Assembly: GCF_000695685.1 (NCBI RefSeq)
Contig: NZ_JFFR01000028.1
Span: 1 to 64,000, forward strand
From: Vibrio fortis
GTDB lineage: Bacteria > Pseudomonadota > Gammaproteobacteria > Enterobacterales > Vibrionaceae
Length of the DNA: 64,000 nucleotides
Reading direction: 5' to 3'
The notes below the pieces were generated by a model. The model made no database searches. It was not told the DNA's origin and saw nothing but the letters and a program-made list of their open reading frames with translations. Shown in pieces: positions 35,101 through 43,800 of the stretch. The stretch's first letter is position 1; each line of letters opens with the position of its first letter. The position numbers were made by a program, and so were the translations under genes.

Positions 35101-36071
35101 ATCCTAAGTACTTTGTGCAAGACACCAATGAATGGATTGTTGCAGGCCAAAATAATATTGCGTACTTAAGTCAGCCTTATGACTCTGCGATACATAGAGT
35201 TTATCCTATGGCAGCGGGCCAAAGTGATACCGCTAAGGCGCTTAATAACTATCGCTTCTTTAGTTCTACACTCCAAGCTAAGTTTGGTGTTTTGGACGAC
35301 AGCAACGTAGATAATGACTTCGTGTTAGATACAACGTCAGGAACATGGGATACGAGTCGGGTGAATTGGTTGTTGGACGACGACAACGCTATGTTGAAGC
35401 GTCACATGACTGGTAATGTAAGCCGTAGAGACCGTCCGTTTAATACATCAAGCGGAAACGCCACCGTAACCAATTTTGGTTTGACGGTAACTGGTACTGA
35501 TCCAGTGTCATTCACTGATACAGATCCAGTAACAAGCTCTGCTGCTTTCCCTGTTCAGCCTCCTGCTCGTTATGGACGAATGGCTCTCGATGATATTGGC
35601 GGCAACTCTGGAGCGACCTTAACTATTCCACTTCGAGCCGAATTCTGGGACGGTAGTGACTTCGAGGTGAATACAGATGACGATAAGAGCACCTTCAATG
35701 ATGCAAATTATTGTAAGCAGGTTATCTGGCATAGTGAGAGTAAGACAACAACCAACGCTTCCTTCAATGGTAACGGCACGGTCTCAGATGGTGAAGATGA
35801 TATCAACGCCAGTCAAAACACAGCGGTTGGTGTGGACTCACCGCGTGAACAAGCTCGTTTGTGGTTGAGAATGGATGATAGTAATCCATCGAAGAAATCG
35901 GGTGAAAATGATATTTCATGTTTAGGTAGTAATGAAGGACAAGCATGGTTGCGCTACAACTGGCGACAGCTTGGTGATGAGGATCCTTCCACTGTCGTCA
36001 CATTCGGTATCTACCGCGGTAACGATCGCGTGATCTACCGAGGAGAAAGTGGTCTAACAGGTCAGCGATAA
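32145..36071 (+). CDS. mshQ: Large MSHA tip/adhesin-like protein MshQ
   Basis: 1308 aa. Signal peptide MKQLLIGLLLLTFSQLLSA; ATG 32145 follows AGGGGA. The N-terminal third holds repeated lectin-like modules (about 48-165, 182-272 and a divergent 295-360) with a recurring pattern of Ser-Pro, Gly-x-Trp-x-x-Cys and Glu-Pro-Gly. A repetitive beta-rich segment follows (about 446-600; TFQNNESIGTLTINSNATL, FVGLLYSEKNVILNNNAVV). The C-terminal half matches the conserved region of MshQ-like proteins (DUF6701), ending in WLRYNWR...DPSTVVTFGIYRGNDRVIYRGE. Base composition of 33200-34800 is visibly more AT-rich than the neighbours. It may cap the pilus, as PilY1-like proteins do elsewhere; that role is inferred. 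Confidence 0.88.
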   Translation: MKQLLIGLLLLTFSQLLSANTNTNPQFEFGTIPADKCIVQGPAVTCDIEFENSYSSPPLVFVMSTINASRSDFTTKTTEYPSDLRVWSISSTQATIKQLLPPHYAACVRLRQNNKGQWRCSTNASDPLVEYVDAPMENIDYLVIEPGVLEFDSGAKLVAGTVDYNRTYSNAGGGSNKSKSVRFSDFGLSSNFSSSPGVLVQIQSLSNMQGSTPVWLTPIALNPTTSAFNLVLDRSEVSSNAQLPSNEQVAFVAGLGEGFINGQKFWLGQGSTSNTLNIDDRVIKPITEGCQLVQEFSASGFSGIPTLLASKRTRNGNNGGWLRRCSVSKKGVALINEEDLTQDFERAHVVEPYSYFLFDKPPLSEICELFPSPAQTWTSNNHGSITIENNANISGAPISGGKRYIGFAQPDVTDRKSKGCDGTECFGDTGLRVTKQQLESFQTPDSGLETVTVQNNQTRTFQNNESIGTLTINSNATLVFKTGTYWIDSINVIGDIEIPPGNAVEIHTKGFALSNGSNFSALDDGELTVYVHDLSYNGGVIHSRVDLANNSKFVGLLYSEKNVILNNNAVVEGAVTAKSITLNNGSEIIATNKCFEPSDDYNITMTPESDYSLMCGTDQPVFTINTTNNNVLESLPVTASILPASNADDFTIAVHNGVGSGAYPNFNSSGLSANIGALQLKITVNNVANIDLSQTYSLVITMDDDPSKSDSSTIKYVPFKFAVDDQNVIAGKEYDVTAKVLACNDSGTTVVTNYTGTPTVMHTRNLPTSGVDGSLDYSPVFSSDDQGITQDTFTISESGLFTVKLTDSSFDCSGVVGCPIDGNSQLTGSFDVESRPWKLAICDVKNIDGTIVNPAETDDVDGGFVSAGSSFKASFKPIVHPDFYTTLPVDECNYQTTYNYFTETGHIAPLKLTFELAYPNTGTLSNLDPSNFPGDYSFIPGDKVSNVRQKTINLSWQEVGSLNLKSDAVYFEENLQQDIQTIGRFYPKYFVQDTNEWIVAGQNNIAYLSQPYDSAIHRVYPMAAGQSDTAKALNNYRFFSSTLQAKFGVLDDSNVDNDFVLDTTSGTWDTSRVNWLLDDDNAMLKRHMTGNVSRRDRPFNTSSGNATVTNFGLTVTGTDPVSFTDTDPVTSSAAFPVQPPARYGRMALDDIGGNSGATLTIPLRAEFWDGSDFEVNTDDDKSTFNDANYCKQVIWHSESKTTTNASFNGNGTVSDGEDDINASQNTAVGVDSPREQARLWLRMDDSNPSKKSGENDISCLGSNEGQAWLRYNWRQLGDEDPSTVVTFGIYRGNDRVIYRGESGLTGQR

Positions 36072-36138
36072 TATAATTTTCACGCGCTAAGTTAGGAATC
36101 TGTAAGAAAATGCGGGTTTCAGCCCATGTTTATACTTC

Positions 36139-36168
36139 AATGCCTTGCCGTTACAGCAAGGCATTGGT
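36139..36168 (+). other. Hairpin in the mshQ-mreB spacer
   Basis: A perfect 10-bp stem AATGCCTTGC / GCAAGGCATT with loop CGTTACA, 68 nt after the mshQ stop and about 50 nt before mreB. There is no T-run on the plus strand, so it is either a Rho-assisted end of the msh transcript or a 5' leader structure of mreB. Confidence 0.5.
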
Positions 36169-36218
36169 ACATTTAGTGCAATTTTTGTCTTCTAATTCTT
36201 GCAGGATGAGCGAAGAAT

Positions 36219-37262
36219 ATGTTTAAAAAACTTCGTGGCATGTTTTCAAACGACCTATCGATTGACTTAGGTACTGCCAATACCCTTATTTATGTAAAAG
36301 GCCAAGGCATCGTTCTTGATGAGCCTTCAGTTGTAGCTATTCGCCAAGATCGTGTGGGTTCTGCAAAGAGTGTTGCTGCTGTTGGTCACGCAGCAAAACA
36401 GATGCTAGGTCGTACGCCTGGTAATATTTCAGCGATTCGCCCAATGAAAGATGGCGTAATTGCAGACTTCTACGTAACAGAAAAAATGCTTCAGCACTTC
36501 ATCAAGCAAGTGCATGACAACAGCGTTCTTAAGCCAAGCCCTCGCGTTCTTGTTTGTGTTCCTTGTGGTTCTACCCAAGTTGAGCGTCGTGCAATCCGTG
36601 AATCTGCACTGGGTGCGGGTGCTCGCGAGGTATACCTAATCGATGAGCCAATGGCGGCAGCAATCGGTGCAGGTCTACGTGTTTCAGAACCAACCGGTTC
36701 AATGGTTGTTGATATCGGTGGTGGTACAACGGAAGTTGCGGTTATCTCACTAAACGGTGTGGTTTACTCATCTTCAGTTCGCATCGGTGGTGACCGTTTT
36801 GATGAAGCGATCATCAACTACGTTCGTCGTAACTACGGCAGCTTGATTGGTGAAGCAACGGCAGAGAAGATCAAACATGAGATCGGCTCAGCATACCCTG
36901 GCGATGAAGTAGAAGAGATCGAAGTACGCGGTCGTAACCTTGCTGAAGGTGTGCCACGTAGCTTTAGCTTGAACTCAAACGAGATCCTTGAAGCGCTACA
37001 AGAACCACTATCTGGTATTGTTTCAGCGGTAATGGTTGCACTTGAGCAGTGTCCACCAGAGCTTGCTTCAGATATCTCAGAAAACGGTATGGTTCTGACA
37101 GGTGGTGGTGCACTACTTAAAGATCTAGACCGTCTGCTAACTGAAGAAACAGGCATTCCTGTTGTTGTAGCAGAAGAGCCACTAACGTGTGTTGCTCTAG
37201 GTGGCGGTAAAGCCCTAGAGATGATCGACATGCACGGCGGCGACCTGTTCAGCGAAGAGTAA
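36219..37262 (+). CDS. mreB: Rod-shape determining protein MreB
   Basis: A bacterial actin homologue that guides lateral peptidoglycan synthesis at the inner membrane. 347 aa, usual length and very highly conserved. The N-terminal amphipathic MFKKLRGMFSNDLSIDLGTANTLIYVKGQGIVLDEPSVVAI segment includes the phosphate-1 loop. VDIGGGTTEVAVIS (about 166-179) is the phosphate-2 loop and LTGGGALLKDLDRLL the adenosine motif. A stem TAGGCTCT / AGAGCCTA (37274-37281 / 37302-37309) in the 92-bp gap before mreC may reduce downstream expression. Confidence 0.98.
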   Translation: MFKKLRGMFSNDLSIDLGTANTLIYVKGQGIVLDEPSVVAIRQDRVGSAKSVAAVGHAAKQMLGRTPGNISAIRPMKDGVIADFYVTEKMLQHFIKQVHDNSVLKPSPRVLVCVPCGSTQVERRAIRESALGAGAREVYLIDEPMAAAIGAGLRVSEPTGSMVVDIGGGTTEVAVISLNGVVYSSSVRIGGDRFDEAIINYVRRNYGSLIGEATAEKIKHEIGSAYPGDEVEEIEVRGRNLAEGVPRSFSLNSNEILEALQEPLSGIVSAVMVALEQCPPELASDISENGMVLTGGGALLKDLDRLLTEETGIPVVVAEEPLTCVALGGGKALEMIDMHGGDLFSEE

Positions 37263-37354
37263 TCATTGAGTTTTAGGCTCTTTCGTCTCTTATGCCAGCT
37301 GAGAGCCTAGGACTTTGTCTAAAGGATCAAATGTAGCCCTAGGACCAACATAGA

Positions 37355-38242
37355 ATGAAGCCAATTTTTGGTAGAGGTCCCTCTCTACAATTGCGCCTAT
37401 TTTTTGCTGTAATTATATCAGCCAGCCTTATGCTGGCTGATAGTCGTTTAGATGCTTTCTCAAATGTCCGCTATCTATTGAACAGCATGGTAGCGCCAAT
37501 TCAATACGCTGCTAATCTACCGCGAACCATGTTTGATGGTGTTTATGAGCGTTTTAATACTCGTAAAGGTCTGATTGAATCAAGTCACTCTCTTAAGCGC
37601 GAAGTGCTTCACCTTAAGAGTGAGTTAATCCTGCTAGAGCAATATCAAGAAGAGAATAAACGCCTGCGTAAGTTGCTTGGTTCACCTTTTATTCGTGATG
37701 AGAAGAAGGTTGTCACTGAAGTAATGGCTGTAGACACCTCGCCGTATCGTCATCAAGTGGTCATCGATAAAGGTCAGATCGATGGTGTTTATGAAGGCCA
37801 GCCGGTGATCAATGAGAAAGGTATTGTTGGTCAAGTGACCTTTGTAGCAGCACACAATAGTCGTGTCTTACTGCTTACTGATGCTAACAACGCGATTCCG
37901 GTTCAGGTGATCCGTAATGACATTCGAGTGATCGCATCAGGTAACGGCAAGATCGATGAGATCGAACTTCAGCATATTCCAACCAGTACCGATATCCAGC
38001 AAGAAGACATGCTTGTGACATCTGGTTTGGGTGGTGTTTATCCAGAAGGCTACCCAGTGGCTTACGTGTCGTCGGTTGATTACGATCCGAAACGTGAGTT
38101 TGCAGTAATCAAAGCAGAACCTGTGGTTGAGTTTGATAAACTTCGTTACCTGCTATTGATTTGGCCTGATGAAAACAAGCGTATGCAAGCAGATCAGACT
38201 AATATAGAACAAACCATGTTAGAGGGTGACAATGGCCAATAG
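37355..38242 (+). CDS. mreC: Rod-shape determining protein MreC
   Basis: 295 aa. One membrane span (about 13-30), a periplasmic coiled coil (about 65-105, SLKREVLHLKSELILLEQYQEENKRLRKLL) and the double beta-barrel core (GQIDGVYEGQPVINEKGIVGQV; LVTSGLGGVYPEGYPV). It links MreB to penicillin-binding proteins. The start ATG follows a weak site. Its end overlaps mreD by 11 nt. Confidence 0.96.
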   Translation: MKPIFGRGPSLQLRLFFAVIISASLMLADSRLDAFSNVRYLLNSMVAPIQYAANLPRTMFDGVYERFNTRKGLIESSHSLKREVLHLKSELILLEQYQEENKRLRKLLGSPFIRDEKKVVTEVMAVDTSPYRHQVVIDKGQIDGVYEGQPVINEKGIVGQVTFVAAHNSRVLLLTDANNAIPVQVIRNDIRVIASGNGKIDEIELQHIPTSTDIQQEDMLVTSGLGGVYPEGYPVAYVSSVDYDPKREFAVIKAEPVVEFDKLRYLLLIWPDENKRMQADQTNIEQTMLEGDNGQ

Positions 38243-38720
38243 CGTATTAAGAAGTAAGTTAGTGATCGCTTGCTCGCTTCTGATTGCCCTGATACTTCAA
38301 ACGATTCCATGGCCAGGTAGCCTAGACCTGTTTCGCCCATCTTGGTTACTGCTTGTAACCTGTTACTGGGTATTGGCTCTGCCACACCGTGTTAACGTGG
38401 GAAGCGCTCTGATTCTTGGCCTGCTTTGGGATTTGTTGATCGGTTCCACGCTAGGCATTCGTGGCATGATGCTCTCGATCGTGATGTACATTATTGCGAT
38501 GAACTTCCTTGTTATTCGCAACATGGCGCTTTGGCAACAAGCGATGATCATAGCGGCGTTGACCGTTTTGTTTGAAGTATTGATCTTCTTTGGTGAATAT
38601 TTGATTCAAGACGTTGTTTTTAATCCATTATCACTATGGAGTGCATTGATTAACTGTATACTTTGGCCTTGGATGTTTTTGTTGATGCGTCGCGTGCGTC
38701 GCCATTGGCATGTGAGGTAA
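38232..38720 (+). CDS. mreD: Rod-shape determining protein MreD
   Basis: 162 aa from ATG 38232, preferred to GTG 38226 because GAGG is 6 nt upstream. A small polytopic inner-membrane protein with about five hydrophobic segments, including the conserved LFRPSWLLLVTCYWVLALPHRVNVG stretch. It completes the MreBCD elongasome. It overlaps mreC and is followed by maf after 6 nt. Confidence 0.95.
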   Translation: MANSVLRSKLVIACSLLIALILQTIPWPGSLDLFRPSWLLLVTCYWVLALPHRVNVGSALILGLLWDLLIGSTLGIRGMMLSIVMYIIAMNFLVIRNMALWQQAMIIAALTVLFEVLIFFGEYLIQDVVFNPLSLWSALINCILWPWMFLLMRRVRRHWHVR

Positions 38721-38726
38721 AGGAAT

Positions 38727-39359
38727 ATGAGTAAGTCATCGCTCGTTTTGGCATCTGGCTCGCCACGTCGTAAAGAGCTGCTCACACAATTGGGTTACGA
38801 GTTTTCTGTTCTCGTCACCGATATTGAAGAGCAACAACAGCCGGATGAAGATGCACAAACGTATGTCCAAAGGCTGTCGCTTGATAAAGCCAAAGCAGCA
38901 TTGAACTTGATAGCAGAGCAAGAGCCTAACTCAGACAGCACAGTGTCTTTAGGTTCAGATAATACTGCTTCTTTAGGTTCAGACAATATAGTCGTTTTAG
39001 GCTCAGATACTGTGGTAGTCAGCCAAGGCCAGGTGCTAGAAAAGCCAAGTGATTTAGCCGACTGTAAGCGCATGCTCACTCAGCTGTCAGATCAACGCCA
39101 TCAAGTGATGACGGCTGTGTCTGTGGTTTCTGCAGACAAACACAAAACAGAAATCGTAATTACCGACGTATGGTTTAAGCCCCTCAGTGAACAAGAAATA
39201 GAAAAATACTGGCAAACAGGGGAGCCATGCGATAAAGCAGGTAGCTATGGAATCCAAGGTTTGGGTGGACGATTTGTCACCCGAATCGAAGGTAGTTATT
39301 ACGCCGTTGTCGGCTTACCTTTATTTGAAACGGACCAGCTACTGCAAGAATTCTTATAA
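38727..39359 (+). CDS. maf: Maf/YhdE nucleoside triphosphate pyrophosphatase with an internal repeat expansion
   Basis: Hydrolyses non-canonical or pyrimidine NTPs (the YhdE type prefers dTTP/UTP) to monophosphates, a house-cleaning role also linked to septum control. 210 aa. The phosphate-binding N-terminus is LVLASGSPRRKELL (6-19), the catalytic strand VLGSDTVVV (90-98, with Asp94 as the usual base), and KAGSYGIQGLGG follows near the C-terminus. Residues 74-97 are three copies of an eight-residue unit (SLGSDNTA, SLGSDNIV, VLGSDTVV) encoded by three 24-bp tandem repeats at 38946-39017. Relatives have one, so this protein is about 16 residues longer at that point. Its place after mreD and before rng is conserved. 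Confidence 0.93.
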   Translation: MSKSSLVLASGSPRRKELLTQLGYEFSVLVTDIEEQQQPDEDAQTYVQRLSLDKAKAALNLIAEQEPNSDSTVSLGSDNTASLGSDNIVVLGSDTVVVSQGQVLEKPSDLADCKRMLTQLSDQRHQVMTAVSVVSADKHKTEIVITDVWFKPLSEQEIEKYWQTGEPCDKAGSYGIQGLGGRFVTRIEGSYYAVVGLPLFETDQLLQEFL

Positions 39360-39381
39360 TTTTACTAATCTGAGGTGCACC

Positions 39382-40851
39382 ATGAGTGCTGAATTGTTGC
39401 TGAACGTGACCCCGAGTGAAACTCGTGTGGCTATGATTGAAGGGGGAACTCTTCAAGAGATCCATATTGAAAGAGATGCTCGTCGTGGCATTGTAGGAAA
39501 CATCTACAAAGGACGTGTCAGCCGCGTTCTTCCGGGTATGCAGGCAGCATTTGTCGATATTGGTCTTGAAAAAGCCGCGTTTTTGCACGCTTCAGATATC
39601 GTTCCTCACACGGAGTGTGTGGCAGAGAATGAGAAAAAGCAGTTTCAGGTTCGTGATATTTCAGAGCTTGTTCGTCAAGGACAAGACATTGTTGTGCAGG
39701 TTGTTAAAGATCCGCTCGGCACCAAAGGCGCACGTCTAACCACCGACATTACCCTTCCTTCTCGCTATCTTGTCTTTATGCCTGGTGCTAGCCATGTAGG
39801 CGTTTCTCAGCGTATCGATAGTGAGTCAGAACGTAATCGTCTTAAGAAGGTTGTTTCTCGTTACTGTGATGAACACGGTGGCTTTATCATCCGCACGGCT
39901 GCGGAAGGTGCTGATGCTCACGAACTTGAGCAAGATGCGGCATTCCTGAAGCGTTTGTGGCTAAAAGTCTTGGAGCGCCGTGGTAAGCATAAAGCACGCA
40001 CTCGCTTATACGGTGAGTTATGCCTGAGCCAACGTATCCTGCGTGATTTTGTCGGTACTGAACTAAGCAAGATTCAAGTTGATTCACGCCAAGAGTTTGA
40101 AAACCTAAAAGAGTTTACCTCAGAGTACGTACCAGAGCTGACTAGCAAGTTAGAACTGTATGAGGGCGATAAGCCGATTTTCGATATGTACGACACCGAG
40201 AATGAGATTCAGCGTTCATTGGACCGTAAGGTTGAGCTCAAATCTGGTGGCTACCTAATTATCGACCAAACGGAAGCCATGACCACGGTAGACATTAACA
40301 CGGGTGCCTTTGTTGGTCGTCGTAACCTTGAAGAGACAATTTTTAATACCAACGTGGAAGCAACACAGGCGATTGCTCGTCAACTGCGCCTGCGTAACCT
40401 TGGTGGCATTATCATTATTGACTTCATCGATATGCTGTCTGAAGAGCACCGTAAGCGTGTACTTACTTCACTAGAGTCGGCGCTCGATAAAGATCGCGTA
40501 AAGACCAATATCAATGGCTTTACCCAGCTAGGCTTGGTTGAAATGACGCGTAAACGCACACGTGAAAGCATTGAGCATATCCTTTGTTCAAGCTGTCCTG
40601 CTTGTGAAGGACGTGGCAGTGTGAAAACGGTTGAGACGGTGTGTTACGAGATTCTACGTGAAATTACTCGAGTGAATCGCGCGTACGATGCGGATAAATT
40701 CGTGGTTTATGCTGCCCCTGCGGTAGCCGAAGCCCTTGAGGGTGAAGAGTCTCATGCACTGGCTGAGCTTGAGGTCTTCATTGGTAAACAAGTTAAAATT
40801 CAAGCTGAGCCTTTGTATATTCAAGAGCAGTTTGACGTTGTTATGATGTAA
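39382..40851 (+). CDS. rng: Ribonuclease G
   Basis: Single-strand endoribonuclease that matures the 5' end of 16S rRNA and degrades some mRNAs. 489 aa from ATG 39382, preceded by GAGGTG. An open frame extends upstream to 39247 inside maf but has no ribosome site and is not conserved. S1 domain (GNIYKGRVSRVLPGMQAAFVDIGLEKAAFLH, about 38-68), catalytic region with VDINTGAFVGRRNLEETIF and IIIDFIDM (Asp metal ligands), and a CxxC-type zinc link (CSSCPACEGRG). It lacks the long C-terminal scaffold of RNase E. Confidence 0.96.
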   Translation: MSAELLLNVTPSETRVAMIEGGTLQEIHIERDARRGIVGNIYKGRVSRVLPGMQAAFVDIGLEKAAFLHASDIVPHTECVAENEKKQFQVRDISELVRQGQDIVVQVVKDPLGTKGARLTTDITLPSRYLVFMPGASHVGVSQRIDSESERNRLKKVVSRYCDEHGGFIIRTAAEGADAHELEQDAAFLKRLWLKVLERRGKHKARTRLYGELCLSQRILRDFVGTELSKIQVDSRQEFENLKEFTSEYVPELTSKLELYEGDKPIFDMYDTENEIQRSLDRKVELKSGGYLIIDQTEAMTTVDINTGAFVGRRNLEETIFNTNVEATQAIARQLRLRNLGGIIIIDFIDMLSEEHRKRVLTSLESALDKDRVKTNINGFTQLGLVEMTRKRTRESIEHILCSSCPACEGRGSVKTVETVCYEILREITRVNRAYDADKFVVYAAPAVAEALEGEESHALAELEVFIGKQVKIQAEPLYIQEQFDVVMM

Positions 40852-40861
40852 TGGATACTTT

Positions 40862-43800
40862 GTGAGCTCTAGTGTTACTCAGCTACTGCGTGCATGTTTA
40901 TGGTTAGTGGTTACTTTGCTTGTGGCACTTGCCATTGCAGTAACCACTTTACGTGTTGCGCTCCCTAACCTGAATAAATACCAATCTGAGATTGAACAGT
41001 GGGTAAACCAACATTCAGGTTTTGAATTCTCTATTCAAGATGTGAGTGGCTTTTGGCGTAATACTCACCCTTCGATTGCATTGAAAGGCGTTCATGCCAA
41101 TCTTGCACAAGCTGAAGACGTCACTTTCTCAGTTGAAACCGTTGAAGTCGAGTTCGATCTGGTTCAGTCGGCGATTCAAATGCGCCCTGTGGTTGCCGAC
41201 TTAGTGATGAACGGGATGTATCTCGATATTCGCTCTATCGATCTGTTCGCAGCTCGTAATAGTGCTGATACCGAGAAGCAAAATACAGATTCATCTGGGC
41301 GAGTGATTAAAGAGCTCGACAATCTTCTATTGAAAACCTTGGTTGATGTTACAGCCAAGGATTCCTCTCTACTTTATCGAACCGTTTCTGATGAAGAGCG
41401 TCAACTCGATATCGAAACCCTTAAGTGGCAGAACTCTGGCAAGCACCACCTTGCTGAGGGTGTGGTCAGCATTAAAGATGCAAACCTTAACTCTTTGTCA
41501 GTAAGCGCTAACTTTATCGATGGTGGTTCACTCACGGATGTGACCGGTCAGTTCTATGTTAGTGCTGAAAATATCTCTGTAAAACCTTGGCTGACGCGCT
41601 ACATGCAAGCTGAGTCTGGGATTGAGACAGGTAATGTCAGCCTAAATAGCTGGTTAACCTTGAAAAACAGTAAGCCTGTTGATGCTTATGTTGAGGTGCT
41701 TCCGTCAGAACTGGCTTGGAATGAAGATGGTTATCACGAACTGATGATTGAGTCGGGGACCTTCAAGCTCACACCCACCGATTTAGGTTGGCAAGTGAAT
41801 GGTCACTCACTTAATCTGCGTACCGATGACCATGCTTGGCCTGAACTGGATGTTGCATTCAATTGGCAGAAAGGTCCTTGGCAACTTAACGTCTCTGAAT
41901 TAGATATCGCCGCTCTTACTCCGTTGATTAAACTGCTTCCGGACTCTGAAAATTCTAATGAACTGGTTGATAAGCTATCTCCAGGTGGTCTTGTTGAAGA
42001 TATTCGCATTTCGATGGGAAGTGATATCGAGAGCTTACGTTATTCAGCAAACTTCTCTGAGCTGGCTATGGAGCAGTGGGAGCTGCTGCCTGGGTTTAGC
42101 CAAGTGTCAGGTTCTGTTTTTGGTTCAACGACTGAGGCCAAAGCCAGTATCAACGTGATTGATGATGTTTTCCCGTATGGGGAGGTATTTCAGGCTCCAC
42201 TCAATATCAAGCAAGGGCAAGTCGATATTGTTTGGCAGCAAGACGAGAAAGGTTGGAAATTGTGGTCAGATAAAGTGACTGCTGCAACGCCGGACCTGCA
42301 GGTGCTTGGCGCGTTTCGTCTCGATTTTCCGAATGATGCCAGCCCGTACCTTTCTTTCTATGGCGAAGCGGATGCTTACAACGTGGGTGAAACGTGGCGT
42401 TACCTGCCAACCTTGGCTTTAGGTCAAGATCTTACCGATTACCTATCGACGGCAATTCAAGCTGGTCGATCAAACTCTGTCAAACTACTTTGGCATGGTG
42501 AGCTGGCACAATTCCCTTACTCGAACAACGATGGGATTTTTCAGATCTGGGTTGGGCTTGAGGATGTGAAGTTCAGTTTCGATACCGCGTGGCCACTGAT
42601 CACCGATCTACAACTCGATCTGTTGTTTGAAAACGATGCGATGCACCTTGATTCTCGCTCGGCACAATTGATGGACGTCACTGCCGATCGTATTACAGGG
42701 CGTATTCCCTATCTTGGTGAAGGCGGTCATATCGAGATCGAAGCCAAAGCAACGGCAACGGGCAATGCAGTTCGCGATTATATGACGGCGTCTCCGCTGG
42801 TGGACTCGGTCGGTGCTGCGTTAACGGCGTTGCAAGTAAGTGGGGATGTTTACTCTGAATTCCAACTTGATATTCCGTTTGATAGCAGCCGTGAGCCAAG
42901 AGCTTGGGGCTATGCCGACCTAAAAGGCAATCATGTTCAGATTGAAGCGCCGCCAATGGTGCTGGAAAACACCACTGGTCGTATTGAGTTTGATAATGAT
43001 GTGGTTACCGCAACAGGTTTATCTGCTGAGTTGCTAACTCAGGGCATTTCTGTTGATTTCACAGGGCAAAATGATGGCCCTGGTTATGCGGTTGGGATTG
43101 ATGTGTTAGGCGATTGGGATGTTAAACCGCTCGAACCTTACATCGGAGAACAGTGGCTGAGTCGTTTGTCTGGACATGCTCCATGGCAATCCAATATCGA
43201 TATACAACTCAACGACATAGGCTTCACATATCAACTAGACTTAAAGTCAGACTTAACTTATTTGGCGAGTGATTATCCTTACCCACTTTCAAAGAGTACG
43301 CTTGAGAAAGGCACAGCTAGATTACAGGCGTCGGGTAATCAGGAGTCAATTACAGCTCGTCTACAGTTGCCAAATACTAAGTATCAAACCGAAATTGATA
43401 TTACAGGTGAAGTACCGGTTCTTACGGCGACCAATTTAGTACTTGGGCGTGGTGGCTTTAAGATCAGTCCAGTAGTAGGACATCATGCATTAATCCGTAC
43501 TGATGAGTTTAATCTTGATGATTGGCTCGAAGTGGTGATGGAGCCAGTTAAACCGTCAACCGCGGTGCTGAGCCAGATGAATACACCAACGATTCCTGCG
43601 CCAAACCGAATCACGCTTGAGAGCAAAGAGCTGACTCTTGGTGGGATTGCGTGGAATGATGTTGAATTTAGTGCACGCAAAAACAAGCTAGCTTGGCAGA
43701 TGCAGGTTTCAAGTCAGGAAGTAGAAGGTGATATCAACTATTTAGCACCTTATGACTTAACAGTTTCCTTAGATCGCTTGCACCTGTTTGTTCCGGGTTG

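Noticed and set aside
39247..39381. 45-codon N-terminal extension of RNase G
   Set aside because: It lies inside maf, lacks a ribosome site, and the canonical start at 39382 has GAGGTG.
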